A stretch of DNA of 64,000 nt from Dorea sp. AF36-15AT (GTDB lineage Bacteria > Bacillota > Clostridia > Lachnospirales > Lachnospiraceae). The notes below the pieces were generated by a model. It worked only from the letters and a program-made list of their open reading frames with translations, made no database searches and was not told where the DNA came from. This document shows, piece by piece, positions 52,001-61,024 of this stretch (the first letter of the stretch is position 1; each line of letters starts with the position of its first letter). A program made the translations under genes and the position numbers. The stretch covers positions 1 through 64,000 of the forward strand of contig NZ_QUDV01000005.1 in the NCBI RefSeq assembly GCF_003477705.1, read 5' to 3'.

Positions 52001-53581
52001 CGGAATTGTCCGGTGTGCGGTAAGAAGCTGGTGAAAGCCGGATTCGATATTCCGTTTGAGACATTTCTTGGATTTAAAGGTAATAAAGAGCCTGATATCG
52101 ACTTGAACTTTTCCGGTGACTACCAGAGTAATGCACATAAGTATACAGAGGTTATTTTCGGTGATGGGCAGACCTATCGTGCCGGAACGATCGGTACCCT
52201 GGCAGAGAAAACAGCCTATGGATTCGTAAAGAATTATTACGAAGAGCGAAATTCCAGAAAACGAGTATGCGAGATTGACCGTATCGTACAGGGGTGTACC
52301 GGAATCCGACGAAGTACCGGTCAGCATCCGGGAGGTATTATCGTCCTTCCGCTGGGTGAGGATATTAATTCTTTCACGCCGGTACAGCATCCAGCTAATG
52401 ATATGACAACGGATATCGTAACCACTCATTTCGATTACCATTCCATTGACCATAACCTGCTGAAACTGGATATCCTTGGACACGATGATCCGACCATGAT
52501 CAAGACTCTGGAAGAATATATCAGTTCTCCGGCAATGGATAATGAATATAATGAAACAGATAACCGTTTTAATGCAACAGATATTCCACTGGATGATCAG
52601 GGTGTAATGTCCTTGTTCCTGAGTACGGAGGCACTTGGTATTAAGCCGTCAGATATTGGAGGATGCCCGGTTGGATGTCTTGGTATTCCTGAGTTCGGTA
52701 CAGATTTCGTTATTCAGATGGTAGTGGATACCAAGCCAAAGACGCTGTCTGACCTGATCCGTATTTCCGGTCTGTCACATGGTACGGATGTATGGCTGAA
52801 CAATGCGCAGGAACTGATCCGAAGCGGAAAGGCGACGATTTCTACCGCAATCTGTACCCGTGATGATATTATGACATATCTGATTAATAAAGGAATGGAC
52901 AGTGAGGAATCGTTTACTATTATGGAGCGCGTCCGTAAGGGTACTGTTGCCAAGGGCAAATGCAAGGAGTGGCCACAGTTTAAAGAAGATATGATTGAAC
53001 ATGGCATTCCGGAATGGTACATCTGGTCCTGTGAAAAGATCAAGTACATGTTTCCGAAAGCGCATGCAGCGGCGTATGTTATGATGGCGTACCGTATTGC
53101 ATATTGCAAGATCAATTATCCGCTGGCGTATTATGCGGCATACTTTGGTATCCGAGCAGATGCATTTTCCTATGAACTGATGTGTCAGGGTAAAGAACGG
53201 CTGAATTTCTATATGAGTGATTACCAGAAACGGTCCGATTCACTGTCGAAAAAGGAACAGGATACGCTGAAGGATATGAAGATCGTGCAGGAAATGTATG
53301 CACGTGGATTTGAATTTCTGCCGATTGACTTGTACAAATCAAAGGCATCACGTTTTGAGATTGTGGATGGCAAACTGCTTCCGCCTTTTTCAAGTATTGA
53401 CGGTATGGGTGAGATTGCGGCAGAAGCGGTAGAAGCAGCAGCGGTAGACGGACCATATCTGTCGAGGGATGATTTCCGTCAGCGGACGAAGGTCAGCAAA
53501 ACGGTCATCGATCTGATGAATGATCTGGGAATTTTCGGTGATCTGCCGGAGAGTAATCAGTTGAGCCTGTTCGATTTATAA
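49025..53581 (+). CDS. polC: DNA polymerase III alpha subunit, PolC type
   Basis: 1518 residues, the Gram-positive replicative polymerase. In order: N-terminal domains (1-260), a basic Gln/Gly/Ser-rich linker (about 190-255), OB-fold (about 275-370), the PHP domain split by an exonuclease: HCHTKMSDMDG near 390, then DEDDh exonuclease VFDLETTGF near 475, HNASFDVGF near 560 and HHRAVDDAG near 618. The polymerase palm shows GSRGSVGSSF near 937 and PDIDLNFSGDY near 1020, with the zinc-binding pair CDHCH/CPVCGKK near 965-1005. All catalytic residues I can check are present. Confidence 0.97.
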   Translation: MSKIFFDVFPTLKVNEEIRMLFESVQVEKVSTNRQRDFINVFLFSDHLIQKRHIYSMEGMIKDQLFARVPVRVTIFEHFQLSEQYTPENLMREYYDSLMLEAAQRSVVESNMLKTAEYTVKNDKTICLKLKDTVIAHGKQESIVSLIRNVFEERFHVPVEIQVEYEEVKDSKLKFNESRLQQEVNAIMERNHALHEERAEQEKEKEEKAEKKEKATIDKPKEKEAKQQKQFAGTGNNSSGGNSQKWRGGGRSGSFSYRKSDDPNMIFGRDFDDAALELSTVVGEMGEITIRGKVISFEAREIRNEKTILIFAVTDFTDTIMVKMFVRNEQLPDLLGDIKKGAFLKIKGVTTIDKYDGELTIGSVMGIRKIPDFTTSREDTYPEKRVELHCHTKMSDMDGVSDVTDIVDRAHRWGHKAIAITDHGVVQGFTDANHYIERLDKDDPFKIIYGVEAYLVDDLKEVAINEKGQTLDDVFVVFDLETTGFSPIADKIIEIGAVKVQNGKITEKFSTFVNPKIPIPFRITQLTSITDQMVMDAPDIETILPQFLEFVGDAVLVAHNASFDVGFIEQNMRYQDMTPDLTSVDTVAMARILMPTLSKFKLNIVAKALNISLENHHRAVDDAGATAEIFVKFIDMLKERDIYDLKGLNHFGEHNADSIRKLPSYHAIILARNDIGRTNLYTLVSKSHLEYFGRQPRIPKSEFSKYREGLILGSACEAGELYQAILNDKSEERIARIVDYYDYLEVQPLGNNKFMIGSDRITKVNSEEDLREINRKIIKLGEKFNKPVVATCDVHFLDPEDEVYRRIIMTGKGFSDADDQAPLYLHTTEEMLEEFEYLGSDKAHEIVIDNPNMIADWVEKIAPVRPDKCPPVIPDSDRMLREICYNRAHEMYGEDLPEVVTERLERELNSIISNGFAVMYIIAQKLVWKSNEDGYLVGSRGSVGSSFVATMAGITEVNPLSPHYYCDHCHFSDFASEEVKKYAGGCGMDMPDRNCPVCGKKLVKAGFDIPFETFLGFKGNKEPDIDLNFSGDYQSNAHKYTEVIFGDGQTYRAGTIGTLAEKTAYGFVKNYYEERNSRKRVCEIDRIVQGCTGIRRSTGQHPGGIIVLPLGEDINSFTPVQHPANDMTTDIVTTHFDYHSIDHNLLKLDILGHDDPTMIKTLEEYISSPAMDNEYNETDNRFNATDIPLDDQGVMSLFLSTEALGIKPSDIGGCPVGCLGIPEFGTDFVIQMVVDTKPKTLSDLIRISGLSHGTDVWLNNAQELIRSGKATISTAICTRDDIMTYLINKGMDSEESFTIMERVRKGTVAKGKCKEWPQFKEDMIEHGIPEWYIWSCEKIKYMFPKAHAAAYVMMAYRIAYCKINYPLAYYAAYFGIRADAFSYELMCQGKERLNFYMSDYQKRSDSLSKKEQDTLKDMKIVQEMYARGFEFLPIDLYKSKASRFEIVDGKLLPPFSSIDGMGEIAAEAVEAAAVDGPYLSRDDFRQRTKVSKTVIDLMNDLGIFGDLPESNQLSLFDL

Positions 53582-53606
53582 TGGTAAATATAAGAGGTGT
53601 TTAAAC

Positions 53607-54473
53607 ATGGAGAAACAACGTTATAAAGGCATTCTGTATATTATATGCTCGGCATTTTGCTTTGCCCTGATGAACATGTTCGTCCGGGCAGCAGGCGACC
53701 TGCCGTCTATACAGAAAAGCTTTTTTCGTAATCTGGTCGCATTTGTATTTGCAATGATCATATTAAAGAAGAACGATATACCGTTCCGGTGTAAAAGAGA
53801 GAATCTGAAGTATCTCTTAATCCGGTCGATCTGTGGTACACTGGGAATCTTGTGTAATTATTATGCAGTCGATCATCTGGTGCTTTCGGATGCATCCATG
53901 CTGAATAAGATGTCGCCGTTTTTCGCAGTGATCTTCAGCTACCTGGTATTAAAAGAAAAGGTAAATGTGCCGCAGGCGCTGTTCGTGATCGGAGCATTTT
54001 TAGGGAGCTTGCTAGTAATTAAGCCGACATTTTCCAATATGGATCTGTTCCCATCGGTGATCGGTCTGATGGGAGGTCTGGGGGCCGGTATTGCCTATAC
54101 TTACGTAAGAAAAGCAACGTTGCATGGCGAGAAAGGACCGTTTATCGTGTGCTTCTTCTCAGCATTTTCCTGTCTGGTGACCTTGCCGTTTCTAATCTTT
54201 GATTACCACTATATGAGTCTGACACAGATCGGGACTCTGCTGGCAGCAGGACTTGCGGCAGCAGGTGGTCAGTTTACCATTACGGCAGCATATAGCTGTG
54301 CTCCGGCAAAAGAAATCTCAGTTTACGATTATTCGCAGATCATATTCGCAGCAGGACTCGGATTCTTTGTATTCGGTCAGATTCCGGATCTGTTAAGCTG
54401 GATTGGCTACGCAGTCATCTGTGCAATGGCAGTAGGTATGTTTTTTTACAATAACCGCAGAATAGCGGCATAA
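53607..54473 (+). CDS. EamA-type DMT-superfamily permease
   Basis: 288 residues with about ten membrane helices in two EamA repeats; FVRAAGDLPSIQKSFFRNLVAF opens the first and the ILKPTF-like end of helix 4-5 (LLVIKPTFSN) closes it. This group exports or takes up small metabolites; substrate unknown. The ATG has AAGAGGTGTTT upstream, 25 bases after polC, so it may be read from the same transcript. Confidence 0.85.
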   Translation: MEKQRYKGILYIICSAFCFALMNMFVRAAGDLPSIQKSFFRNLVAFVFAMIILKKNDIPFRCKRENLKYLLIRSICGTLGILCNYYAVDHLVLSDASMLNKMSPFFAVIFSYLVLKEKVNVPQALFVIGAFLGSLLVIKPTFSNMDLFPSVIGLMGGLGAGIAYTYVRKATLHGEKGPFIVCFFSAFSCLVTLPFLIFDYHYMSLTQIGTLLAAGLAAAGGQFTITAAYSCAPAKEISVYDYSQIIFAAGLGFFVFGQIPDLLSWIGYAVICAMAVGMFFYNNRRIAA

Positions 54474-54525
54474 ATAATAGCAGGGTTGAGGCGCAAATAA
54501 TTGTTGATCAGAGAAGTGGATTCAG

Positions 54526-54554
54526 TTGACGTGTCGTATATGTTGTGATAAGAT
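54526..54554 (+). promoter_or_regulatory. Promoter for the prepilin peptidase gene
   Basis: TTGACG (54526-54531), 17 bases, TAAGAT (54549-54554). A transcript from here would begin after the ATG at 54557, which supports the start at 54593. Confidence 0.6.
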
Positions 54555-54592
54555 AAATGCACTTCAAATACGATACGAAAAGAGAACGGTTT

Positions 54593-55084
54593 ATGGGTGA
54601 CGTTATGGGTGTACTTTTTCTGGTTATCCTTGCGGTGATAAGTTATACAGATATTAGAAGACGGCAGATTCCGAACTGGTGCTGCGGGTGTATCGCAGCA
54701 CTGGCAGTCATTTCGGATGCCGTCTTTTTTAGTGCGGAGATATTTGACTTCGAGATATGTCAGAAGCTGGCTTTTTCAGAAATATTTGCAGTGAGTCTGA
54801 CGGAACGGATGCTGGGAGCTTTGTGTGTTAGTGCGCCAATGCTTGGAATTACGGTGCTTGCGCCAGGCAGTTTTGGAGGGGGAGATGTGAAGTTTATGTG
54901 TGCAGCCGGGGCACTGCTTGGATGGAGGCATATCCTGTGGTCGGCGGCAGCGGGGATTTTTTCAGCAGGAGTGTACGTACTGTATCTTCTGATAATAAAA
55001 AACACAGGACGGAAAGCGGAATTTCCGCTCGGACCGTTCCTGTGTCTCGGTATTGCTGTCAATATTTTGACTGAAATCTACTGA
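54593..55084 (+). CDS. A24-type prepilin peptidase, short form
   Basis: 163 residues with five or six membrane helices. The two catalytic Asp motifs of the family are visible: SYTDIRRRQIPN near residue 17 and GGGDVKFM near 96. It lacks the N-terminal methylase domain of PilD, as in short TadV/FlaK-like enzymes. It cleaves leader peptides of type IV pilin-like proteins within the membrane. No pilus genes are in the window. It overlaps by 7 bases the convergent DnaJ gene. Confidence 0.85.
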   Translation: MGDVMGVLFLVILAVISYTDIRRRQIPNWCCGCIAALAVISDAVFFSAEIFDFEICQKLAFSEIFAVSLTERMLGALCVSAPMLGITVLAPGSFGGGDVKFMCAAGALLGWRHILWSAAAGIFSAGVYVLYLLIIKNTGRKAEFPLGPFLCLGIAVNILTEIY

Positions 55085-55767
55085 CAGGCAGTCATCTTGT
55101 CCAAAATCTGGAGAAACTGGCTGATCTGTCCCTGTATTTTTTTCTTTTCTATGGCAGATTTATTCTGCTCCAGATAGTTATCGTACATGGCACAGAGCAT
55201 GCCATAGGCGAATTCCCGGTTCTGTGTCCACTGGAAGAGCATCCAGTTCATGGCGTGTGAGTGCCAGTATTGCTTCGGAATTCCACTGGATTCCAGAACT
55301 TCAATATGAGATCTGGCTTTTTTGGCAAGTTCGGCAAATTCTGCAAGCCGTTCCGGTTCCGTCTCCTTGCGTCCTGCAAGCTTGCGTATATCGAGCTTGT
55401 GCGCTGACTTTGGATAGAGCACTTCTGCACCCATGACAGTCAGTTCGTTTAACTTATTAGCTGCTTCCCAGAATGGTGCAAAGTTCGGCGATAATGGTCC
55501 GGATTGGCGTGAACGGTTGCTTTCGCCAGGCGTTCGTCTGCGGATCGGATTACGGATACGGCGATCGTATACACGGCGTTTGTCCGGATTACTCAGTATC
55601 CTGTAAGCATACAGAATATTCTGAATGTAAGTTGTTGTATCGAACTTGCTGTCTATATTGGCGTCAGGGTGCAACTTCTTCACCAGGAAATTCTTTGCGT
55701 TGGTGATTTCTTCATCCGTTGCATCCATGGGAACGCCCAAAAGATCATAATATGTACATTCTTTCAT
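55078..55767 (-). CDS. J-domain (DnaJ-like) protein
   Basis: 229 residues. The N-terminal 70 residues are a J domain: YYDLLGVPMDATDEEI, KKLHPDAN with the HPD motif, and AYRILSNPDKRRVYDRR. The rest is helical with no Zn-finger or CTD of DnaJ, so it is a J-domain-only co-chaperone. It would stimulate DnaK on a private client. A GGGAGTTTCATAC region precedes the ATG on the minus strand. It is divergent from mnmM. Confidence 0.88.
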   Translation of the reverse strand: MKECTYYDLLGVPMDATDEEITNAKNFLVKKLHPDANIDSKFDTTTYIQNILYAYRILSNPDKRRVYDRRIRNPIRRRTPGESNRSRQSGPLSPNFAPFWEAANKLNELTVMGAEVLYPKSAHKLDIRKLAGRKETEPERLAEFAELAKKARSHIEVLESSGIPKQYWHSHAMNWMLFQWTQNREFAYGMLCAMYDNYLEQNKSAIEKKKIQGQISQFLQILDKMTACQ

Positions 55768-55872
55768 GTATGAAACTCCCTCTGATTGTTATTTATACCC
55801 ATCTAATATCATACGTCAGATTCCGACCGAAATCAATACCGGAAACCGTTGCCTGATGGGAAAAGATAGAGG

Positions 55873-55930
55873 TATAATATATAACAATGTCAGGATCGAA
55901 TTGTGAGAGTGCATAGCACGGAGCAATTCG
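55873..55930 (+). promoter_or_regulatory. Promoter and hairpin leader of mnmM
   Basis: TATAAT at 55873-55878. In the leader, CGAATTG (55897) pairs with CAATTCG (55924), with an inner GTGC-ATA-GCAC hairpin. A folded leader in front of an RNA methylase could be regulatory; the class is unknown. Confidence 0.45.
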
Positions 55931-55975
55931 TAAGCATCATAGATAATACAGCGGAAGGATAAATATGGTGAGGAT

Positions 55976-56539
55976 ATGAAGTATTCACAGATTACAGAAT
56001 GGTGTCATGAGATTATTCGTACACAGGCGAAACGGGAAGGATTATATATTGATGCTACTATGGGAAAGGGCGCAGATACGGCATTTTTGTGTGAACTTGC
56101 AGGAGAACAGGGACATGTGATTGCATTTGACATTCAGGAAGTTGCATTGGATTATACAAAGAAAAGACTGGAAAATGAGAACCTCATCGGTCGTGCAGAA
56201 CTGATCCTTGATGGGCATGAGCATATGGCGCGATATGCCGGCGAAAAGACGGTTGATCTGATCTGCTTTAACTTTGGTTATCTTCCAGGAGGAAATCATG
56301 AGATTGCTACCAGAGCGGAGACCAGTGTGCAGGCGGTGGAAGCAGGACTGAGCCTCCTGAAGTCAGGCGGAATGATGTGTTTGTGCATTTACAGTGGTGG
56401 AGACACTGGATTTGAAGAGAAAAATCGGTTGATGGAATATCTGAAAAATCTTCCGGCAAAAACATATACAGTGATTGTGAATCAGTATTTCAACAGAGTA
56501 AATCAGCCTCCGATTCCGGTCTTTGTCTGGAAATCGTAA
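55976..56539 (+). CDS. mnmM: tRNA 5-aminomethyl-2-thiouridine methyltransferase MnmM (YtqB family)
   Basis: 187 residues of the PF06962 class I SAM methyltransferases. SAM loop ATMGKGADTAFL near residue 25, acidic end IAFDIQE near 49, and the family hallmark FNFGYLPGGNHEI near 98. YtqB/MnmM adds the terminal methyl of mnm5s2U34 in tRNA of Gram-positive bacteria. It is divergent from the DnaJ-like gene and single. The ATG follows GGTGAGGAT. Assignment rests on the YLPGG motif and length. Confidence 0.85.
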   Translation: MKYSQITEWCHEIIRTQAKREGLYIDATMGKGADTAFLCELAGEQGHVIAFDIQEVALDYTKKRLENENLIGRAELILDGHEHMARYAGEKTVDLICFNFGYLPGGNHEIATRAETSVQAVEAGLSLLKSGGMMCLCIYSGGDTGFEEKNRLMEYLKNLPAKTYTVIVNQYFNRVNQPPIPVFVWKS

Positions 56540-56565
56540 AAACACTCGTTTCGCAAATTAATGCT

Positions 56566-56622
56566 TTAACTTATAAAAGTGTTGTGATATACTAAATTAA
56601 GTATTATCCGTAATATTACGGA
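56566..56622 (+). promoter_or_regulatory. Promoter and palindromic operator of the ior operon
   Basis: A promoter TTAACT (56566-56571), 16 bases, TATACT (56588-56593) is followed by the perfect palindrome TCCGTAATATTACGGA (56607-56622), centred about 20 bases after the likely start of transcription. A repressor bound there would block the operon. No regulator gene is adjacent. Confidence 0.6.
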
Positions 56623-56640
56623 ATAGAAAGGATGAATGAG

Positions 56641-58395
56641 ATGGCAGAATCTAAAAAAGTGATCATGCTTGGTAATGAAGCAATCGCCAGAGGTGCTTAT
56701 GAGGCTGGAGTCAAAGTGTCAGCAGCATATCCTGGTACACCAAGTACTGAGATTAGCGAATATTTGGTACAATATAAAGAAGACTTATATTGTGAGTGGT
56801 CTCCGAATGAGAAAGTAGCTACTGAAGTAGCAGTAGGAGCATCTATTGCAGGAACAAGAGCTATGTCCTGTATGAAACATGTGGGATTTAATGTAGCTGC
56901 AGACCCTGCATACAGCGTGTCTTATATGGGAGTAAATGGAGGCTTGGTTATTATCGTGGCAGATGATCCGGGACTTTACAGTTCGCAGAATGAGCAGGAT
57001 ACCCGGATGGTTGCCCGCGCAGCACAGCTTCCGGTAATCGAACCTTCTGACAGTTCAGAAGCAAAAGAATATATTAAGATGGCATTTGAACTGAGTGAGC
57101 AGTTTGACAGACCAATCGTATATCGTACGACTACAAGACTGGCACATTCTCAGGGACTGGTTACCCTGGAGGATCGTAAGGTGCCGGAAGATAAACCATA
57201 TGTAAAGGATATCCGCAAGACGGTTATGATGCCGGGTAATGCAAAACTTCGCCATATAGAGATTGAGAAGCGCAATAAAGAACTGGCTGAGGCAGCTAAC
57301 ACACTGCCGATCAACCGTGTAGAGATGAATGATACGAAGATTGGAGTTATCACCAGTGGTATTCCGTACCAATATGTAAAGGAAGCACTTCCGAATGCAT
57401 CTGTCTGTAAGCTGGGTCTCGTGAACCCGCTTCCGAGAAAGATGATCGAAGATTTTGCTTCAAAAGTTGATAAGCTTTATATTGTCGAAGAATTGGATCC
57501 GGTTATTGAGGAGCAGGTGAAGTCATGGGGCATTGAGTGCGTCGGTAAAGATATCTTTACTGTACAGGGCGAATACAGTGCAAATATGATCCGAGAAAGA
57601 ATTCTTGGAGAAACGTTGGAGATCGATCAGCCGGCAGCAGTACCGGGAAGACCTCCAATCCTCTGTCCTGGATGTCCGCACAGAAGTGTATATTACACAT
57701 TAAAGAAGCTGAAGATGCATGCAGCAGGTGATATTGGCTGCTACACACTGGGCGCGGTTGCACCGCTTAGCGTAGTAGATACGACCATGTGTATGGGTTC
57801 CAGTATTTCAACTTTGCATGGTATGGAAAAGGCAAAAGGCAAGGAATATATTAAGAATTGGGTGGCTGTGATCGGCGATTCTACATTCTTACATACCGGT
57901 GTGAATTCTTTGATGAACATGGTCTATAATCAGGCAACCGGAACGGTTATGATCCTCGATAATTCGACGACAGGTATGACCGGGCATCAGGATCATGCAG
58001 CTACAGGTAAGACTCTGATGGGAGATCCGACTTACGCGATTGATATTCCGGGACTCTGTCGTGCAATGGGCATTAAGAATGTCGTTGAGGTAAATGCATT
58101 TGACATTGAAACACTGGAGAAGACCATCAGGGAAGAAGTGGCAAAGGACGAAGTATCTGTGATTATCACAAAGTCACCATGTGTGCTTCTCAGTAAGGAA
58201 AAGAAACCGTTATACACTGCTCACTCTGACAAATGTAAGAAATGCGGTATGTGTATGAAACCGGGATGCCCGGCAATGACAAAGAATGCAGATGGTACTG
58301 TTTATATCGATGATACAATGTGTACAGGATGCGGACTCTGTGAGAAATTGTGCAAATTTAATGCGATAGAACTGGTAAAGGCAGGTGAAGAATAA
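56641..58395 (+). CDS. iorA: Indolepyruvate ferredoxin oxidoreductase, alpha subunit
   Basis: 584 residues from the ATG at 56641, where AAAGGA is correctly spaced. TPP enzyme that converts indole-, phenyl- or hydroxyphenylpyruvate to the aryl-acetyl-CoA with ferredoxin as acceptor. An N-terminal pyrimidine-binding half (YPGTPSTEISEY), a middle transketolase-C part, a TPP-binding half with GDSTFLHTGVNSL and two ferredoxin-type clusters at the end (CKKCGMCMKPGCPAM and CTGCGLCEKLC). The beta subunit begins in the last bases. It links to paaK downstream. Confidence 0.95.
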   Translation: MAESKKVIMLGNEAIARGAYEAGVKVSAAYPGTPSTEISEYLVQYKEDLYCEWSPNEKVATEVAVGASIAGTRAMSCMKHVGFNVAADPAYSVSYMGVNGGLVIIVADDPGLYSSQNEQDTRMVARAAQLPVIEPSDSSEAKEYIKMAFELSEQFDRPIVYRTTTRLAHSQGLVTLEDRKVPEDKPYVKDIRKTVMMPGNAKLRHIEIEKRNKELAEAANTLPINRVEMNDTKIGVITSGIPYQYVKEALPNASVCKLGLVNPLPRKMIEDFASKVDKLYIVEELDPVIEEQVKSWGIECVGKDIFTVQGEYSANMIRERILGETLEIDQPAAVPGRPPILCPGCPHRSVYYTLKKLKMHAAGDIGCYTLGAVAPLSVVDTTMCMGSSISTLHGMEKAKGKEYIKNWVAVIGDSTFLHTGVNSLMNMVYNQATGTVMILDNSTTGMTGHQDHAATGKTLMGDPTYAIDIPGLCRAMGIKNVVEVNAFDIETLEKTIREEVAKDEVSVIITKSPCVLLSKEKKPLYTAHSDKCKKCGMCMKPGCPAMTKNADGTVYIDDTMCTGCGLCEKLCKFNAIELVKAGEE

Positions 58396-58964
58396 TGGCA
58401 ACAAAGAATATTATGATCGTAGGTGTAGGCGGTCAGGGAACTCTGCTTACCAGCCGTATTCTCGGAGGACTTGCCATTGCATCCGGATATGATGTGAAAC
58501 TTTCCGAGGTACATGGCATGGCGCAGAGAGGTGGAAGTGTAGTTACATTTGTACGCTATGGAGAAAAGGTAGCTGAGCCGATCGTAGAGGAAGGACAGGC
58601 AGATGTGATTATCGCATTTGAGAGACTGGAAGCCAAACGCTACGCACATTTTCTTAAAAAAGATGGTGTGCTGATTATCAATGACTGGCGTATCGATCCG
58701 ATGCCGGTAGTAATCGGGGCTGCTGAATATCCGGAGAATATTATTGAGGATCTGAAAAAAGATCACAAGGTCTACACAGTCAATGCGACAGAAGAAGCTA
58801 AGAAACTGGAGAATTCACGCGTATTTAACCTGGTTGTACTGGGAATTGCAGCACAGCATATGGACTTTACAAAAGAACAGTGGTATCAGGTAATTGAGAA
58901 TACTGTTCCTCCGAAGACAATTGACATTAATAAAAAGGCATTTGATGTGGGATATAATTTATAG
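58395..58964 (+). CDS. iorB: Indolepyruvate ferredoxin oxidoreductase, beta subunit
   Basis: 189 residues of the gamma/beta pyruvate-ferredoxin oxidoreductase fold: GVGGQGTLLTSRILGG at the N-terminus and SEVHGMAQRGGSVVTFVRYG, the typical Gln-Arg-Gly-Gly loop. Forms the alpha2beta2 complex with IorA. The ATG overlaps the stop of iorA (AATAATGG). 35 bases downstream is paaK. Confidence 0.95.
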   Translation: MATKNIMIVGVGGQGTLLTSRILGGLAIASGYDVKLSEVHGMAQRGGSVVTFVRYGEKVAEPIVEEGQADVIIAFERLEAKRYAHFLKKDGVLIINDWRIDPMPVVIGAAEYPENIIEDLKKDHKVYTVNATEEAKKLENSRVFNLVVLGIAAQHMDFTKEQWYQVIENTVPPKTIDINKKAFDVGYNL

Positions 58965-58999
58965 ATGTCAGCATCATTGATAGGCAAAGGAGAGAAAAG

Positions 59000-60331
59000 A
59001 TGGCAAAGGTATTATTAGAAGACTGGAAAGAACAGTACAGAGATGAACGAATTGAGCGTATGAGCCGGGATGAGATGTCCGCACTCCAGAGTGAACGCCT
59101 GGTAAAACAGGTGAAGAATGTATATGAGCATGTATCATTTTACAAGAAGAAAATGGATGATCTGGGAGTGGAGCCTGGAGATATCAAGGGGATTGAAGAT
59201 ATTACAAAACTTCCCTTTACAACCAAAGAAGATCTGAGAAATAATTATCCATTTGGACTGCTGGCTGTTCCGAAGGAGAAGATCACCCGTGTACAAGGAA
59301 CTTCCGGTACAACCGGTAAGCTGACACTTGCTTCTTATACAAATAAGGACGTAGAAGTATGGGGAGAATGTGTGGCAAGAGGACTTACCATGGCAGGACT
59401 TACAGCAGAAGACAGATTGCATATCTGCTATGGATATGGGCTTTTTACAGGAGGTCTCGGTCTGGACTTTGGAGCACGTGCTCTCGGAGCGATGGCAATC
59501 CCGATGTCTTCCGGTAATACCAAGCGTCAGCTGATGTGTATGGAAGACTTTGGCGCAACTGCATTTGCATGTACACCGTCTTATGCGATGTATCTGGCAG
59601 AGGCTGCCCAGGAAATGGGAGTCATTGACCGTCTGCAGGTGAAGACAAGTATTAATGGCGCAGAGCCATGGACAGATGAGATGCGTAAGCAGATCGAAGA
59701 CATCTTTAATATTAATACCTTTGATATCTATGGATTATGTGAGATTACAGGTCCCGGAGTGGCTATGGATTGTATTCATCACAAGGGACTGCATGTATGC
59801 GAAGATCATTTCTATCCGGAAGTACTGAATCCGGCAGACCATACACCATGTGCAGATGGGGAGACAGGAGAACTGGTATTTACCACATTGTCAAAAGAAG
59901 GTATGCCATTACTTCGTTACAGAACTAAAGATCTGACAAGTATCGATCACAGCACATGCGAATGTGGAAGAACTCTTCCAAGAATCCAGAAGTTCACCGG
60001 ACGTACCGATGATATGAAGGTTATCCGTGGAGTCAATGTATTCCCGACACAGGTTGAGACTGCGCTGCTGTCTATGGGTGGACAGGTTGCACCTCACTAT
60101 ATGCTGATCGTAGACCGTGAGAATAATCTGGATGTTTTGACTGTTATGGTAGAGGTTACAGAAGAGTACTTCTCTGATGAGATCCGTAAGATGGAAGCTC
60201 TGAGAGAAAGAGTCGGAGCTGTGCTGAAACAGGCACTTGGAGTAGCAGTAAAAGTGAAACTGGTTGAGCCTAAGACAATCGAGAGAAGCGAAGGTAAGGC
60301 AAAACGTGTCATTGATAACAGAAATCTGTAA
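59000..60331 (+). CDS. paaK: Phenylacetate-CoA ligase-like aryl-acid CoA ligase
   Basis: 443 residues of the PaaK branch of AMP-forming ligases. The phosphate loop TSGTTGKLTLASYT lies near 100, the adenine-binding part INGAEPWTDEM near 218, NTFDIYGLCEITGPG near 236 and YRTKDLTSID near 312. It joins aryl acetate with CoA, or works in reverse with IorAB to make ATP from aryl-acetyl-CoA. The latter fits with fermentation of aromatic amino acids. AAAGGAGAG precedes the ATG. Confidence 0.93.
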   Translation: MAKVLLEDWKEQYRDERIERMSRDEMSALQSERLVKQVKNVYEHVSFYKKKMDDLGVEPGDIKGIEDITKLPFTTKEDLRNNYPFGLLAVPKEKITRVQGTSGTTGKLTLASYTNKDVEVWGECVARGLTMAGLTAEDRLHICYGYGLFTGGLGLDFGARALGAMAIPMSSGNTKRQLMCMEDFGATAFACTPSYAMYLAEAAQEMGVIDRLQVKTSINGAEPWTDEMRKQIEDIFNINTFDIYGLCEITGPGVAMDCIHHKGLHVCEDHFYPEVLNPADHTPCADGETGELVFTTLSKEGMPLLRYRTKDLTSIDHSTCECGRTLPRIQKFTGRTDDMKVIRGVNVFPTQVETALLSMGGQVAPHYMLIVDRENNLDVLTVMVEVTEEYFSDEIRKMEALRERVGAVLKQALGVAVKVKLVEPKTIERSEGKAKRVIDNRNL

Positions 60332-60348
60332 TAGGAGGAAATGAGATT

Positions 60349-60792
60349 ATGAGTATAAGTTATACAGTACAGCAGTTGTCTGTATTTTTGGAAAATAGAG
60401 CAGGACGTCTAGACGATGTGCTGAAAGTATTATCCGAAGGTGGAGTTAATATTGTAGCACTGAGCCTTGCAGATACCGCTGACTATGGCATGCTGCGTAT
60501 GATTGTGTCCGATCCTCACAAGGGACGTGTGGTACTAAAAGAAGCAGGAATTACTGCAATGTTGACAGATGTGATTGCATTTCGTGTTGCGCATGCTACA
60601 GGATCCTTGTCCAAGGCAATGCATCAGTTGGTAGAAGGTGAGATCAATATTGAGTATATGTATGCGTTTGCTAATGGTATTGATGCGGCAGCGGTACTTA
60701 AGAGTGATGAGCCAGGCAGAGTCGTAGATATTCTGACAGGATGCGGATTCACTGTATATAGCGCAGACGAGGCATATAGCGCGAACGTATAA
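60349..60792 (+). CDS. ACT-domain protein of the ior-paaK operon
   Basis: 147 residues with two ACT modules: VQQLSVFLENRAGRLDDVLKVL in the first and the AMHQLVEGEINIEYMYAFA in the second. Proteins of this size next to paaK are common and are thought to bind an amino acid or aryl acid and adjust the pathway. TAGGAGGAAATG precedes the ATG, 17 bases after paaK. Followed by a terminator. Confidence 0.85.
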   Translation: MSISYTVQQLSVFLENRAGRLDDVLKVLSEGGVNIVALSLADTADYGMLRMIVSDPHKGRVVLKEAGITAMLTDVIAFRVAHATGSLSKAMHQLVEGEINIEYMYAFANGIDAAAVLKSDEPGRVVDILTGCGFTVYSADEAYSANV

Positions 60793-60868
60793 GCTAAGGA
60801 AGAGTCTGATATCATGGATTGTGATGGTCTACTGGATTTATCGATTCTACTTAGATAGATGAAAACAA

Positions 60869-60920
60869 AAAAAGAGGTGTCGCAGAATCATCTGAAAAAT
60901 GATTGAGCGATGCCTCTTTT
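60869..60920. terminator. Bidirectional terminator
   Basis: AAAAGAGG.GTCGC pairs with a matching GCGA.GCCTCTTTT, with ATGATT/AATCAT in the middle. A and T runs lie at both sides, so it ends the ior operon and the converging cold shock gene. Confidence 0.8.
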
Positions 60921-61024
60921 GCGCATTCGCATGTATGCTTTTACATATTAATTTAATCTTTACCTAAAAAGTCAATAAATTTATATAAATAAAAGGTACA
61001 TTACCGATCTGAATGCGGTGCTGA

